From positions 16,408-80,407 of the forward strand of contig NZ_JACGCJ010000013.1 in NCBI RefSeq assembly GCF_021030645.1: a DNA stretch of 64,000 bases, read 5' to 3'. The position numbers and the translations under genes were made by a program. Shown here one piece after another: positions 1 to 7,526 of this stretch; the stretch's first letter is position 1, and every line of letters starts with the position of its first letter. The stretch comes from Agrilactobacillus fermenti (GTDB lineage: Bacteria > Bacillota > Bacilli > Lactobacillales > Lactobacillaceae). The notes beneath the pieces were generated by a model. It was not told the DNA's origin. It did not search any database and saw only the letters and a program-made list of their open reading frames with translations.

Positions 1-71
1 ATAGTAATGATCCACTTACGATCACGATCACGCCTAAAGACGTTCCCGCTCAAACTGTTCAAATACCTTAA
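1..71 (+). CDS. C-terminal tail of an unidentified protein (partial)
   Basis: An open frame enters from the left edge (codons in phase with base 3) and ends at a TAA at 69-71, giving a tail that reads roughly NDPLTITITPKDVPAQ followed by TVQIP. The stretch is too short to assign a family. It is called because the frame is open to the edge, the stop is followed by non-coding sequence, and a promoter for the next gene starts about 75 bases later. It could be chance; only sequence to the left would settle it. Confidence 0.4.
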   Translation, partial: SNDPLTITITPKDVPAQTVQIP

Positions 72-146
72 CTTATAGCAGTTGCCAGCAGACGTGCAAA
101 ACACACTTAATGCCCAATCTTAAAGCTTTGTTCCCCTGGCTTTATA

Positions 147-175
147 TTGACAATAAGTTAGTAAAATGGTAATTT
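147..175 (+). promoter_or_regulatory. Sigma-A type promoter of the amino acid ABC importer
   Basis: TTGACA at 147-152 is followed after 17 bases by TAATTT at 170-175, 53 bases before the ATG at 229. The -35 matches consensus exactly and the spacing is ideal. No riboswitch or T-box motif is visible in the short leader. Confidence 0.7.
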
Positions 176-228
176 TTAACATGTCTGTATTTCTGAATTA
201 AATAACTTTTTAAGGGTGACTATATAAT

Positions 229-1038
229 ATGAAGAAATTTTCCAAAGTACTGGGTTTACTGACAGCAAGTTTGGGGCTAGCCTTGATCTTAGGTGCTTGT
301 GGCAATCAGCAAGCTGGCGGTAAAACCGACAGTGTCAGCTCTGAATTAAAAACTAAAGGTGAATTGACCATTGGTTTAGAAGGTACTTTTGCACCATACT
401 CCTATCGTGACAACGGCAAACTGACCGGTTTTGAAGTAGATCTAGGTAAGGCAGTCGCTAAAAAGCTTGATCTGAAAGCTAAATTTGTGCCTACCAAATG
501 GGACTCATTGATCGCTGGTTTAGGCAGTAAAAAGTTTGATGCCGTTTTGAACAACATTACTGTGACACCGGCACGCCAAAAACAATATATTTTCTCCACG
601 CCATATATTTATTCACGGACTTTCTTAATCACTAAGTCGGATAACACTACCATTAAATCGGTCAATGACTTGAAGAATCGAAAAGTTGCCGTGGGAACTG
701 GCACAGAGAATGAAACGAATGCCCAAAAATATGGGGCTAAGATCGTCCCTTCTAATGCTTTTGAGAACTCTTTAGCCCTCGTGCGTCAAGGCCGCGCTGA
801 AGCAACCTTGAACTCTCGTGAAGCATTCTTGGCTTACAGCAAAGAAAACGGATCAAAAGGCTTGAAACATCAATTAGTTCCAGAAGATAAGATCCCAGCC
901 GCTAAAGTTTCAATCATGTACAATAAGCAGTCGAAGACTTTGCAAAAGAAAGTCAATACAGCATTGAAACAATTGCGTGAAGATGGTACTTTGAAGAAGT
1001 TATCTGTTAAGTACTTTGGGGCTGATATTACCAAATAA
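229..1038 (+). CDS. Amino acid (probably cystine) ABC transporter substrate-binding lipoprotein
   Basis: Extracellular solute-binding lipoprotein of the SBP_bac_3 family. A signal peptide ends in a lipobox LGAC with the lipidated Cys at residue 24. The mature protein has the family signature GLEGTFAPYSYRDNGKLTGF, then PTKWD, FSTPY and a C-terminal FGADITK. These closely resemble E. coli FliY/TcyJ cystine-binding protein, so cystine or a related sulfur amino acid is the likely ligand (inference from family similarity). The start is supported by AAGGGTGA ten bases upstream. It is the first gene of an importer operon with permease 1211-1912 and ATPase 1909-2646, separated from the permease by a long hairpin. 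Length 269 aa is normal. Confidence 0.93.
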   Translation: MKKFSKVLGLLTASLGLALILGACGNQQAGGKTDSVSSELKTKGELTIGLEGTFAPYSYRDNGKLTGFEVDLGKAVAKKLDLKAKFVPTKWDSLIAGLGSKKFDAVLNNITVTPARQKQYIFSTPYIYSRTFLITKSDNTTIKSVNDLKNRKVAVGTGTENETNAQKYGAKIVPSNAFENSLALVRQGRAEATLNSREAFLAYSKENGSKGLKHQLVPEDKIPAAKVSIMYNKQSKTLQKKVNTALKQLREDGTLKKLSVKYFGADITK

Positions 1039-1080
1039 TGAGTTCATTATATTTATTCTAAATATTTGATAGCAAACATT

Positions 1081-1160
1081 CAGCGACCAAACGCTAATCT
1101 GAAAACTTGAATTAAAGGATTCATTCAAGTATGGCAGATTAAGTATGGTCGCTGTCTTTT
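1081..1160 (+). promoter_or_regulatory. Long intercistronic hairpin (partial terminator or mRNA stabiliser)
   Basis: CAGCGACCA at 1081-1089 pairs with TGGTCGCTG at 1146-1154. AATCTG (1096-1101) pairs with CAGATT (1135-1140), and ACTTGAAT (1105-1112) with ATTCAAGT (1123-1130). A short TCTTTT follows. The structure lies between the binding-protein gene and the permease gene, where attenuating hairpins usually keep binding protein more abundant than the membrane parts. The weak U-tract suggests partial rather than full termination. Confidence 0.65.
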
Positions 1161-1210
1161 GAAACAAAGCAATTAAAGCAACTTAAATTAGTTCATTGGA
1201 GGCGATTTTG

Positions 1211-1912
1211 GTGTTACATACGATTATGACGTCACTGCCAGATTTGATCAAAGCTGGCGCAGAATACACCATTCCTTTAGCCATTATTTCCTTTGTGTTT
1301 GGCTTACTATTAGCCATTCTCACTGCGGTGGTTAAACTGATCCCTAAACCACAGTCGAACTTTGCGGCTTTCTGGTGGCAGATCTTACAGGCAATTTTTT
1401 CTTTCTATGTTTGGTTATTCCGGTCGACCCCGTTGTTGGTTCAACTATTTATTATCTTCTTTGGCTTACCCAATGCAGGGGTTCAACTACCTGCCTTTCT
1501 TGCGGCCATTATTACATTCTCTCTAAACACGGGGGCCTATGCTTCAGAAACAATTCGTGCCTCGATCAATTCTGTGCCGAAAGACCAATGGGAAGCAGCC
1601 TATACATTAGGCATGACCAGTACGCAAGTTTTACGAAAAATTATCTTTCCACAAGCCATGCGCATTGCGATCCCGCCCCTTTCCAATTCTTTTATTGGCC
1701 TCGTAAAAGATACATCGTTGGCAAGTTCAATTACCATTTTGGAAATGTTCACCGTTAGCCAGCAAATTACGGCCAAAAACTACCAACCGTTATTGATGTA
1801 TTCCATCGTTGCTGTTCTTTATGCTATCATTTGTTCGGTATTGACTTGGCTGCAGCATTATCTTGAAAAACGGACCTCCAAGTATGTCTCCAAAGAAGGT
1901 GTGATGAATTGA
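1211..1912 (+). CDS. Amino acid ABC transporter permease
   Basis: Inner-membrane permease of the HisMQ/GlnP type (BPD_transp_1), about 234 aa with roughly five membrane segments. It carries the ATPase-contacting EAA loop EAAYTLGMTSTQVLRKIIF followed by PQA and IPPLSN. The frame is open from a TTG at 1196, but GGAGGCG occupies 1198-1204, so translation more probably starts at GTG 1211 (or TTG 1208) just after that Shine-Dalgarno sequence. The stop overlaps the start of the ATPase gene (TTGA), which indicates translational coupling. It partners with the binding lipoprotein upstream; the substrate is presumably cystine-like. Confidence 0.92.
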   Translation: MLHTIMTSLPDLIKAGAEYTIPLAIISFVFGLLLAILTAVVKLIPKPQSNFAAFWWQILQAIFSFYVWLFRSTPLLVQLFIIFFGLPNAGVQLPAFLAAIITFSLNTGAYASETIRASINSVPKDQWEAAYTLGMTSTQVLRKIIFPQAMRIAIPPLSNSFIGLVKDTSLASSITILEMFTVSQQITAKNYQPLLMYSIVAVLYAIICSVLTWLQHYLEKRTSKYVSKEGVMN

Positions 1913-2646
1913 TCCGATTAGAACATGTAGACAAACGTTTCCAACAGCACCATGCCTTAAAAGATGTCTCCCTTGATTTTCCGGAGAATCAAACTACAGT
2001 CATCATTGGCCCATCCGGTTCGGGTAAATCTACTCTATTGCGCGCAATCAATCTGTTAGAGCATCCTGAAACAGGCCATTTAAAATTTGATGACTTAGAC
2101 GTGGATTTCAGCAAACCATTAACGAATAAAGTTAAGTTTGCTGTACGCCGTAAGTCAGGTATGGTTTTTCAGAATTGGAACTTATTTCCACATCTAACCG
2201 TTTTAGAGAATATCACGGAGGGCCCGCGCGTTGTTTTGCATCAGTCCAAGGCTAAAAGCGAACAACGTGCCCAAGAACTACTTAAACTGGTGGGGCTGCC
2301 AGATACTGGTAAACGGTACCCCAATCAACTTTCTGGTGGTCAACAACAGCGTATCTCTATTTGTCGAGCTTTAGCTATGGATCCAGAGTATATTTTGTTA
2401 GATGAACCAACTAGTGCCCTAGATCCCGAACTAGAAACTCAAGTACTCCGAGTCTTAAAAGATTTAGCGGCGCAACACCAAGCAATGATCGTGGTCACCC
2501 ATAACATGGATTTTGCCCGTTTGGTCGCTGATCGAATCGTCTTCTTTGAAGATGGTGAAGTACTATATGATGGTGCTGCCAAAGCATTTTTCGCAGCACC
2601 ATCGGGTCGAATCAAACAATTCTTAGAAGCCATTACTTTGGGATAA
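1909..2646 (+). CDS. Amino acid ABC transporter ATP-binding protein
   Basis: Cytoplasmic ATPase of the polar amino acid uptake class, 245 aa. Walker A GPSGSGKST lies at residues 34-42; the signature LSGGQQQR and Walker B ILLDEPTSALDPE are intact, as is the switch His in VVTHNMDFA. Translation starts at TTG 1909, overlapping the permease stop by four bases; no in-frame ATG fits the N-terminal family consensus better. It energises the importer formed with the two genes upstream and is the last gene before a strong bidirectional terminator at 2668-2716. Confidence 0.94.
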   Translation: MIRLEHVDKRFQQHHALKDVSLDFPENQTTVIIGPSGSGKSTLLRAINLLEHPETGHLKFDDLDVDFSKPLTNKVKFAVRRKSGMVFQNWNLFPHLTVLENITEGPRVVLHQSKAKSEQRAQELLKLVGLPDTGKRYPNQLSGGQQQRISICRALAMDPEYILLDEPTSALDPELETQVLRVLKDLAAQHQAMIVVTHNMDFARLVADRIVFFEDGEVLYDGAAKAFFAAPSGRIKQFLEAITLG

Positions 2647-2667
2647 CCACATTACAACACCTACCAT

Positions 2668-2716
2668 AAAAAAGAGTCTAAAAACAAAGCATCCGTTTTG
2701 TTTTTAGACTCTTTTA
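2668..2716. terminator. Bidirectional intrinsic terminator
   Basis: A near-perfect stem AAAAGAGTCTAAAAACAAA / TTTGTTTTTAGACTCTTTT with a 7-base loop is flanked by A- and T-runs. It serves both the importer operon (+) and the reductase gene 2731-3375 (-). The upper stem has the AACAAA/TTTTGT pattern shared by other terminators in the window. Confidence 0.88.
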
Positions 2717-2730
2717 GTTTGTGAACAATT

Positions 2731-3375
2731 TTAATTTAAAACATTTACTAGTGGTTCACTGCCATTGAAAATATCATATTCCTGCCGAATCGTACTTGGT
2801 GTTCCAAGTGCAGTCACGATAAAATTAGCGACATCAGCGCGGGCAATCGTATTATGTTCAGCCGTTAAAGTTCTTGGCCCTACAAAATACCGTTTGGTTT
2901 CATTATCATCTGTCAAAATACCTGGACGAACGATCGTATAATTTAACCCAGAAGTCTTCAATACCCGGTCAGCGTAATACTTGGCTGCCATATATGGTCG
3001 AATGACATCGCCCCAAGTTGCTCGGTGGTTGCTAGCTGCTGAACTGACAATGACAAATCGACGGCTGCCAGCTGTCTTTGCGGCTTCCATCGCTTTAACT
3101 GCACCATCTAAATCAATCAATAAAGTCATGTCATCGCCGGTACTGCCACCAGATCCAGCGGTAAAAACAACAGCATCCATGCCTTGCAATGTCTGTGCTA
3201 AAGCTGACACATCAGCTAACAGGTCCACATGAACAGGTGTCGCACCCAATGATTTGATTGTCTGGGCTTGAGTTTCATCACGAATACCCGCAAACACCTC
3301 ATAGCCAGCCTGTTGTAGCTTTGGTAATAACAACTGTCCCACTTTACCGTGGGCTCCGATTACAAATACCTTCAT
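2731..3375 (-). CDS. NAD(P)-binding SDR-like (NmrA/YwnB type) oxidoreductase
   Basis: Atypical short-chain dehydrogenase of the NAD(P)H-binding_10 group, about 214 aa. The N-terminal Rossmann motif GAHGKVGQLL follows the first strand. Later landmarks are VVFTAGSGGSTG, FVIVSSAAS and YTIVRPGILTD, typical of NmrA/flavin-reductase-like proteins that lack the classical YxxxK-dependent SDR layout. The substrate is unknown. The frame extends three bases to a TTG, but ATG at 3375 is better placed behind GGAGG. It stands alone, convergent with the ABC importer. A second, divergent relative is encoded at 17191-17820. Confidence 0.85.
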   Translation of the reverse strand: MKVFVIGAHGKVGQLLLPKLQQAGYEVFAGIRDETQAQTIKSLGATPVHVDLLADVSALAQTLQGMDAVVFTAGSGGSTGDDMTLLIDLDGAVKAMEAAKTAGSRRFVIVSSAASNHRATWGDVIRPYMAAKYYADRVLKTSGLNYTIVRPGILTDDNETKRYFVGPRTLTAEHNTIARADVANFIVTALGTPSTIRQEYDIFNGSEPLVNVLN

Positions 3376-3417
3376 CAAATGGCCTCCTAAATTAAGATTA
3401 CCCTTTAATTGTAACCT

Positions 3418-4443
3418 TTAATAGGATAATTGACCATTATGTGCATTCAACCATTGGTTAGGCCCAACTTCAGCCCAACTGGTTCCATTCACGGTCGTTA
3501 AACGGCTGACATGCCAAGCAGTCCCATTTAATAATGAACGGCCAATCGATGTGCCGCCTAATTGGGCAGGACCATTATAAATATTCGCATTAGATGTTAA
3601 AGTTAGTGTCGCTGAAATGTTATTCTCATTCACGGTCACAACATCGGGATTGGCTTGGTTCAGATCTGTCACAACGGTTGTAGAACTGATCCATTGATTC
3701 TCGCCGAGCTCATACCATAAAGTACCATTGACCCGTTGTGCAGCCAATACTTTCCAGCGCGTATCGGGATTCAAAAAGCTAACGATCTGACCATTTGGAG
3801 CGGTGCGTAAATTGGCACCGGTAAAACTAATCTTTACAATCCCTGAAGCTGAAATACCGGTTTGATCTGAAGGATTCATGTTAGGTGTTTCAGGTGTATT
3901 GGTACTCGGAACTTTCAACCACTGGCTAGCACCGACTTCATACCAAGTCGAACCATCTGCGGTTTGTTGTTGACTGCCATAACGCCATTGACTGCCAGCA
4001 GGCAACGTTTGTCCCGTCGCAGAACCATTGATAGCATTATAAACAACAGCGTTATCACCAGCTGTAACAATCCCATTATTGGTAGTTGGTGTTGTTGTAT
4101 GATTCTGATTTTGACTTGGTGTTGTTGGTGCGTCCTTGACTTTCAAAACATAATCATTGATCCAAACATTTTGACCAATTTCATACCATACGCCACTGCC
4201 TGAAACAGATACCCGTTGTCCCACTTGCCACTCAGATTTATTAGGTAACGTCCGGCCACTGATCACTTTGCCATTTGGGGCATCATAAACATAGACCGAT
4301 CCATCGCCCATCGGATTGTCAACCACACCGATCTGAGTAGCTGCCTTAGCATGATGATTATTCGCAAAAAAACCACCGAAAGTTGCACTTAATAAAATCA
4401 ATGCTGAAATGAGCACCCGTTGAAGTTTACGATTTTTTTTCAC
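3418..4443 (-). CDS. Secreted protein with four SLAP/SH3-like wall-binding repeats
   Basis: Secreted protein of 341 aa. A Sec signal peptide (KKNRK, hydrophobic stretch, AKA-A cleavage near residue 35) is followed by four repeats of about 65-70 residues, near residues 40-103, 122-180, 197-260 and 275-337. Each repeat ends in a G-x-x-W...WYExGxNxWI signature (WYEIGQNVWI, WYEVGASQWL, WYELGENQWI, WAEVGPNQWL). This resembles the C-terminal SLAP wall-anchoring domain of lactobacillar S-layer proteins. No catalytic domain is present, so a surface-binding role is inferred. Linkers are rich in N, T and P. Start is GTG at 4443 behind GGAGG. Transcribed alone. Confidence 0.8.
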   Translation of the reverse strand: MKKNRKLQRVLISALILLSATFGGFFANNHHAKAATQIGVVDNPMGDGSVYVYDAPNGKVISGRTLPNKSEWQVGQRVSVSGSGVWYEIGQNVWINDYVLKVKDAPTTPSQNQNHTTTPTTNNGIVTAGDNAVVYNAINGSATGQTLPAGSQWRYGSQQQTADGSTWYEVGASQWLKVPSTNTPETPNMNPSDQTGISASGIVKISFTGANLRTAPNGQIVSFLNPDTRWKVLAAQRVNGTLWYELGENQWISSTTVVTDLNQANPDVVTVNENNISATLTLTSNANIYNGPAQLGGTSIGRSLLNGTAWHVSRLTTVNGTSWAEVGPNQWLNAHNGQLSY

Positions 4444-4565
4444 AATTGTCCTCCAAATTTGTTTAACGTTTAATTATTACTTATAATTATAGCCGTAACG
4501 GAAAAGAATTTAAGTATTTTTATAAAAACTTAAAGAAACCTAATAATGCTATTAAAACATTTTTC

Positions 4566-4594
4566 TTGCTGTTCTTGTGGTTCGCTGTTATATT
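4566..4594 (+). promoter_or_regulatory. Promoter of the candidate non-coding RNA
   Basis: TTGCTG (4566-4571), a 17-base spacer and TATATT (4589-4594) lie immediately before the structured region that starts at about 4600. No open reading frame follows on this strand before the terminator. Confidence 0.6.
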
Positions 4595-4599
4595 TTAGA

Positions 4600-4818
4600 T
4601 GGAATCAAGGTGGCTAGCCTACTAAAAAGTACTTCTGATTCCACTTCGCCCAGCAGGCTTTATAAATACAATCACTCAAATTAAAGTAGTTTCAATTTGA
4701 ATTTGCTTATTTGCTTATGTGTATTTTAGTAACTGTCAATCACCCAAAAGCATTCGGCTTTGAGGCCTCACATGTGAACGGATTATGATTCATTTCACTG
4801 CCTGCTGGGCCTTTTTTT
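4600..4818 (+). ncRNA. Candidate structured non-coding RNA, about 219 nt
   Basis: The first bases form a hairpin TGGAATCA (4600-4607) / TGATTCCA (4636-4643). An 11-base perfect pair GCCCAGCAGGC (4648-4658) / GCCTGCTGGGC (4800-4810) closes a 141-base interior and is followed by seven Ts, making an intrinsic terminator. Inside are AAATACA/TGTATTT (4664-4670/4720-4726) enclosing CAAATT/AATTTG, a small AAAGC/GCTTT hairpin at 4747-4761 and the palindrome TCACATGTGA at 4768-4777. A good promoter precedes it. It does not match tmRNA, RNase P, SRP RNA or a T-box by any motif I can recognise. The 3' end overlaps the stop codon of the opposing gene 4817-5077. Confidence 0.55.
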
Positions 4819-5077
4819 ATGCCCGAAAATAATAACGGTTCAAGTGTTGTGCTAATGTATGTACTTCTTCAAAAGTTAAACTTGGCGCTGCATTAAAAAT
4901 AAACTGCGCAAAGCCCTCTGCGTGCGCCCGATAATTTAGTGAAGTCAATAGATGGCTTTCGTGATCGATTCGCCGATATAACCGCAATAGCCCCGATGCT
5001 TGCACATACAAAAAGATCTCTTTAGTCAAGAAAATACGATTTTCTTCCAAGAGATCTATTTTTTTAAAACGATTCAT
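4817..5077 (-). CDS. Small hypothetical protein, 86 aa
   Basis: Unrecognised cytoplasmic protein, with no signal peptide or membrane segment. It is rich in aromatic and charged residues (FLTKEIFLYVQASGLLRLYRR; ends LNRYYFRA) and looks mostly helical. The reading frame is supported by GGGAGG ten bases before ATG 5077. It is divided from the TetR gene by about 145 bases and converges on the candidate RNA, whose T-run overlaps its stop codon. No function can be assigned. Confidence 0.6.
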   Translation of the reverse strand: MNRFKKIDLLEENRIFLTKEIFLYVQASGLLRLYRRIDHESHLLTSLNYRAHAEGFAQFIFNAAPSLTFEEVHTLAQHLNRYYFRA

Positions 5078-5221
5078 AGATACACGCCCTCCCTAAACTG
5101 ATAGTTCCTATTATACGAACGCTTGTTCAGTTAGGTCAAGGCAGATTAAAAATATTTAACATATTTCCAATAATTAAGGTGCTGCTTTTTTAATTACTGG
5201 CACAAAGTACCGTGGGAACAG

Positions 5222-5863
5222 TCAGTGGGCGATGATACCATGTTCCATCATGTCCATATAGCTTTCAATTCGTTGAATAAGCTCTGACATATCCGCCAGC
5301 GTTTTAACCTGGGGATGTGCCTGCATATATTCTTGGGTGATCTGGCTGATCTGATTGATGAAGAGCTGCAAAAACGTCTTAACATCAGCTGGATCTAATT
5401 CAGGCCGCAAATTTAGCCGCTTAATGACCGGATCTACTAGATTGTTGACATTAGCTTTTGCCCATTGGTCAAAGATGTCAAAAACCTGCTGCCGTAATTC
5501 TACTGGGATCTGGTTATCTTGTCGATAAACAGCTAGTAACAAAGTAAATTCATCAGGATATTGTTGGGCTAATTCAAGCTTATATTGCGTGGCTTGGATG
5601 ATCATATGCACCAAATCAGGTGCGTCACGCCAGACATCAAAATCAGCAACTTGAACCATTGTTGTCAATGCCTGATTGACTGTTTGAATATATAGATTCT
5701 TTTTATGACTGAAATATCGAAAGATCAATCCCTTAGAAACCCCGGCCTCAGCAGCAATTTGATCCGTACTGGCTCGATCAAAACCATGAACCGCAAATTC
5801 ATGTAAAGCGGCCTTCAAAATCGCTTGTACTTTCTTAGGATCCTGGGGTAAACGTTTGGCCAT
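5222..5863 (-). CDS. TetR/AcrR family repressor of the adjacent ABC exporter
   Basis: Transcriptional repressor of 213 aa. The N-terminal helix-turn-helix reads IAAEAGVSKGLIFRYFSHKKNLY at about residues 33-55; the C-terminal two thirds is a variable ligand-binding and dimerisation domain. The start ATG 5863 follows GAGGTG. It is the third gene of an operon after the ABC ATPase and permease (43 bases after the permease stop), so the operon encodes its own regulator. The likely operator is the inverted repeat at 8508-8546 overlapping the operon promoter. The inducing ligand is unknown. Confidence 0.9.
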   Translation of the reverse strand: MAKRLPQDPKKVQAILKAALHEFAVHGFDRASTDQIAAEAGVSKGLIFRYFSHKKNLYIQTVNQALTTMVQVADFDVWRDAPDLVHMIIQATQYKLELAQQYPDEFTLLLAVYRQDNQIPVELRQQVFDIFDQWAKANVNNLVDPVIKRLNLRPELDPADVKTFLQLFINQISQITQEYMQAHPQVKTLADMSELIQRIESYMDMMEHGIIAH

Positions 5864-5906
5864 ATTTTCACCTCAATTTATTTTAACATCTATTGCCGCC
5901 AACTAG

Positions 5907-7526
5907 TCAATCTTGTAGATCACGATGACGGTAACCAATCAAGCCTAATACTATCACAACTAGGCCAAATGAAAGTACCGCCATGCTTCGACTGATATTG
6001 ATCGTGTGCAGCGGAATCTGATCAAACCAATGAAACGGCGACAAATTTAAGGCCCAGTGGGGTAAATTCAATAGACGGCCAAAGTAAGTAATGACAAAAC
6101 TGCCGCCTAAGATAAACCAGATAAGTTGCCGGCCCAGCAGCAGCCAACCGATCGCAACCGCAGCAATAGCTAAAAAGCCCCAACTAATGGGTAACATCGC
6201 CAACCATACTTTTGCAAAATAGTGAAAAGCTAATGGCTGTGTTAAGACTTGATTTGCTGCAAGCATCGTACCCATTAAAGCAACAAAGATCAGACTGGCT
6301 GTTAAGACCAGCGCAAACCCCAAGTAAACCCAATATAATCGAGCACGGGTGATTGTCCGTGTGTGTACCAATTGTAAATAGCCCTTCCGTTCATCTGTGT
6401 ACAGATGATTTAAGCAAAAGGTGCCAGCAATACTGGCTAGAACCGTAAAAATAACACCTAAAAGGTTCATAAAATGGAGCAGCTGTAAATGAGCAAGATG
6501 GTGCATGCCAGTTGTACCTAGCACTTGCTGAACGACGGGCGACTGATTCACGATCTGGCCTAATGTATCAAAAATCGAACCGTAACTCACACCAAGCAAG
6601 CATAAACCTAATAACCAAAATAGACTTGTTGTCCGTTGCTGCCACAATAATAACGTTAAGGGCCCCCGTAAAAATCGACTCCGCTGATGTCCAGCATGTT
6701 CTGGTAAAATACCAGTGCCTGAATCTCGATGGGCATTTAAACAAAACGCTAAAATCAAAGCACCGCCGCCTAAAACAATGAGCAGACCCAGGGGCAGCCA
6801 ATGATTTTGTGTATAAATTGCACTTTTTTCTATCCAGCCTAAAGGTGATAACCAAGTCCAATCTGAGTTTTGAACATCGGTCAGCATGCGAATAACATAA
6901 GCTAGACCTAAAAATGCATACCCATAAATATTAGCTGTATGACTATCAACAACTAACTGAGCAAAGACAAGCGTGATCATGCCAAAAGCCCAGCCAACTG
7001 CGGCTAACGTCAAAGCAAACAACCAATTGCCTTCAAGATCACTACCTGGCATGGCAGCTAATGTCGTGCCCAAGCCAGTGATCAATGCAAAGCTTCCATC
7101 AACAATTGTTAATTCCAACGCCGCTGCATTTAAAGGCGCTAAACGGCCGACTGGATAGCCGCCAAGGATCAACTCTGTTAAGCCAGCACTTTCTTGGGTG
7201 CGGCTGGCGTTGATGGCTAATGATAGATTACAAATGATTAAAAATAAACTCCAAAAAATCAACATTTCTGTGGCAAAAATTGTCGCTGTGGTTAACGTGC
7301 CACCTTTGGGTACAGGCCCGAACAAAGCAATCATAGCTGGAGCGCGTAACGTGCGCGCAATAGTTTCAATCTGAGCCGTAGTACCATAAAGCGTCTTAAA
7401 TTTGGCGGCAACTGTAATAAATAGACCGCTTAAAACGATTATCCAAATGAGAATCTTAATCCAGTCACGACGCAAATTTGCCCGTAAAACTAAGCTAGAC
7501 TGTAACAATTGCCGCATTTTAAACAC
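5907..7526 (-). CDS. ABC exporter permease (large ABC-2 type)
   Basis: Membrane protein of 539 aa with about twelve hydrophobic segments arranged as two similar halves, the layout of the actinobacterial/Firmicute antibiotic-exporter permeases (tetronasin-type). It has conserved-looking patches ARTLRAPAMIALFGP near the N-terminus and LGTTGMHHLAH in the second half. The start ATG overlaps the end of the ATPase gene by eight bases, showing translational coupling. Together with the ATPase and the TetR regulator it forms a self-regulated export system, probably for a toxic hydrophobic compound; the substrate is not deducible. Confidence 0.88.
   Translation of the reverse strand: MFKMRQLLQSSLVLRANLRRDWIKILIWIIVLSGLFITVAAKFKTLYGTTAQIETIARTLRAPAMIALFGPVPKGGTLTTATIFATEMLIFWSLFLIICNLSLAINASRTQESAGLTELILGGYPVGRLAPLNAAALELTIVDGSFALITGLGTTLAAMPGSDLEGNWLFALTLAAVGWAFGMITLVFAQLVVDSHTANIYGYAFLGLAYVIRMLTDVQNSDWTWLSPLGWIEKSAIYTQNHWLPLGLLIVLGGGALILAFCLNAHRDSGTGILPEHAGHQRSRFLRGPLTLLLWQQRTTSLFWLLGLCLLGVSYGSIFDTLGQIVNQSPVVQQVLGTTGMHHLAHLQLLHFMNLLGVIFTVLASIAGTFCLNHLYTDERKGYLQLVHTRTITRARLYWVYLGFALVLTASLIFVALMGTMLAANQVLTQPLAFHYFAKVWLAMLPISWGFLAIAAVAIGWLLLGRQLIWFILGGSFVITYFGRLLNLPHWALNLSPFHWFDQIPLHTINISRSMAVLSFGLVVIVLGLIGYRHRDLQD

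Noticed and set aside
4600..4818. Identity as 6S RNA, SRP RNA, RNase P RNA or tmRNA
   Set aside because: No conserved SRP GGAA-type loop, no tmRNA ends or tag frame, too short for RNase P; the multi-helix interior does not fit the single long 6S hairpin.
6568..6861. 97-codon minus-strand ORF within the exporter permease gene
   Set aside because: Same strand but different frame from the 539-aa permease, which is complete and shows membrane-protein composition.
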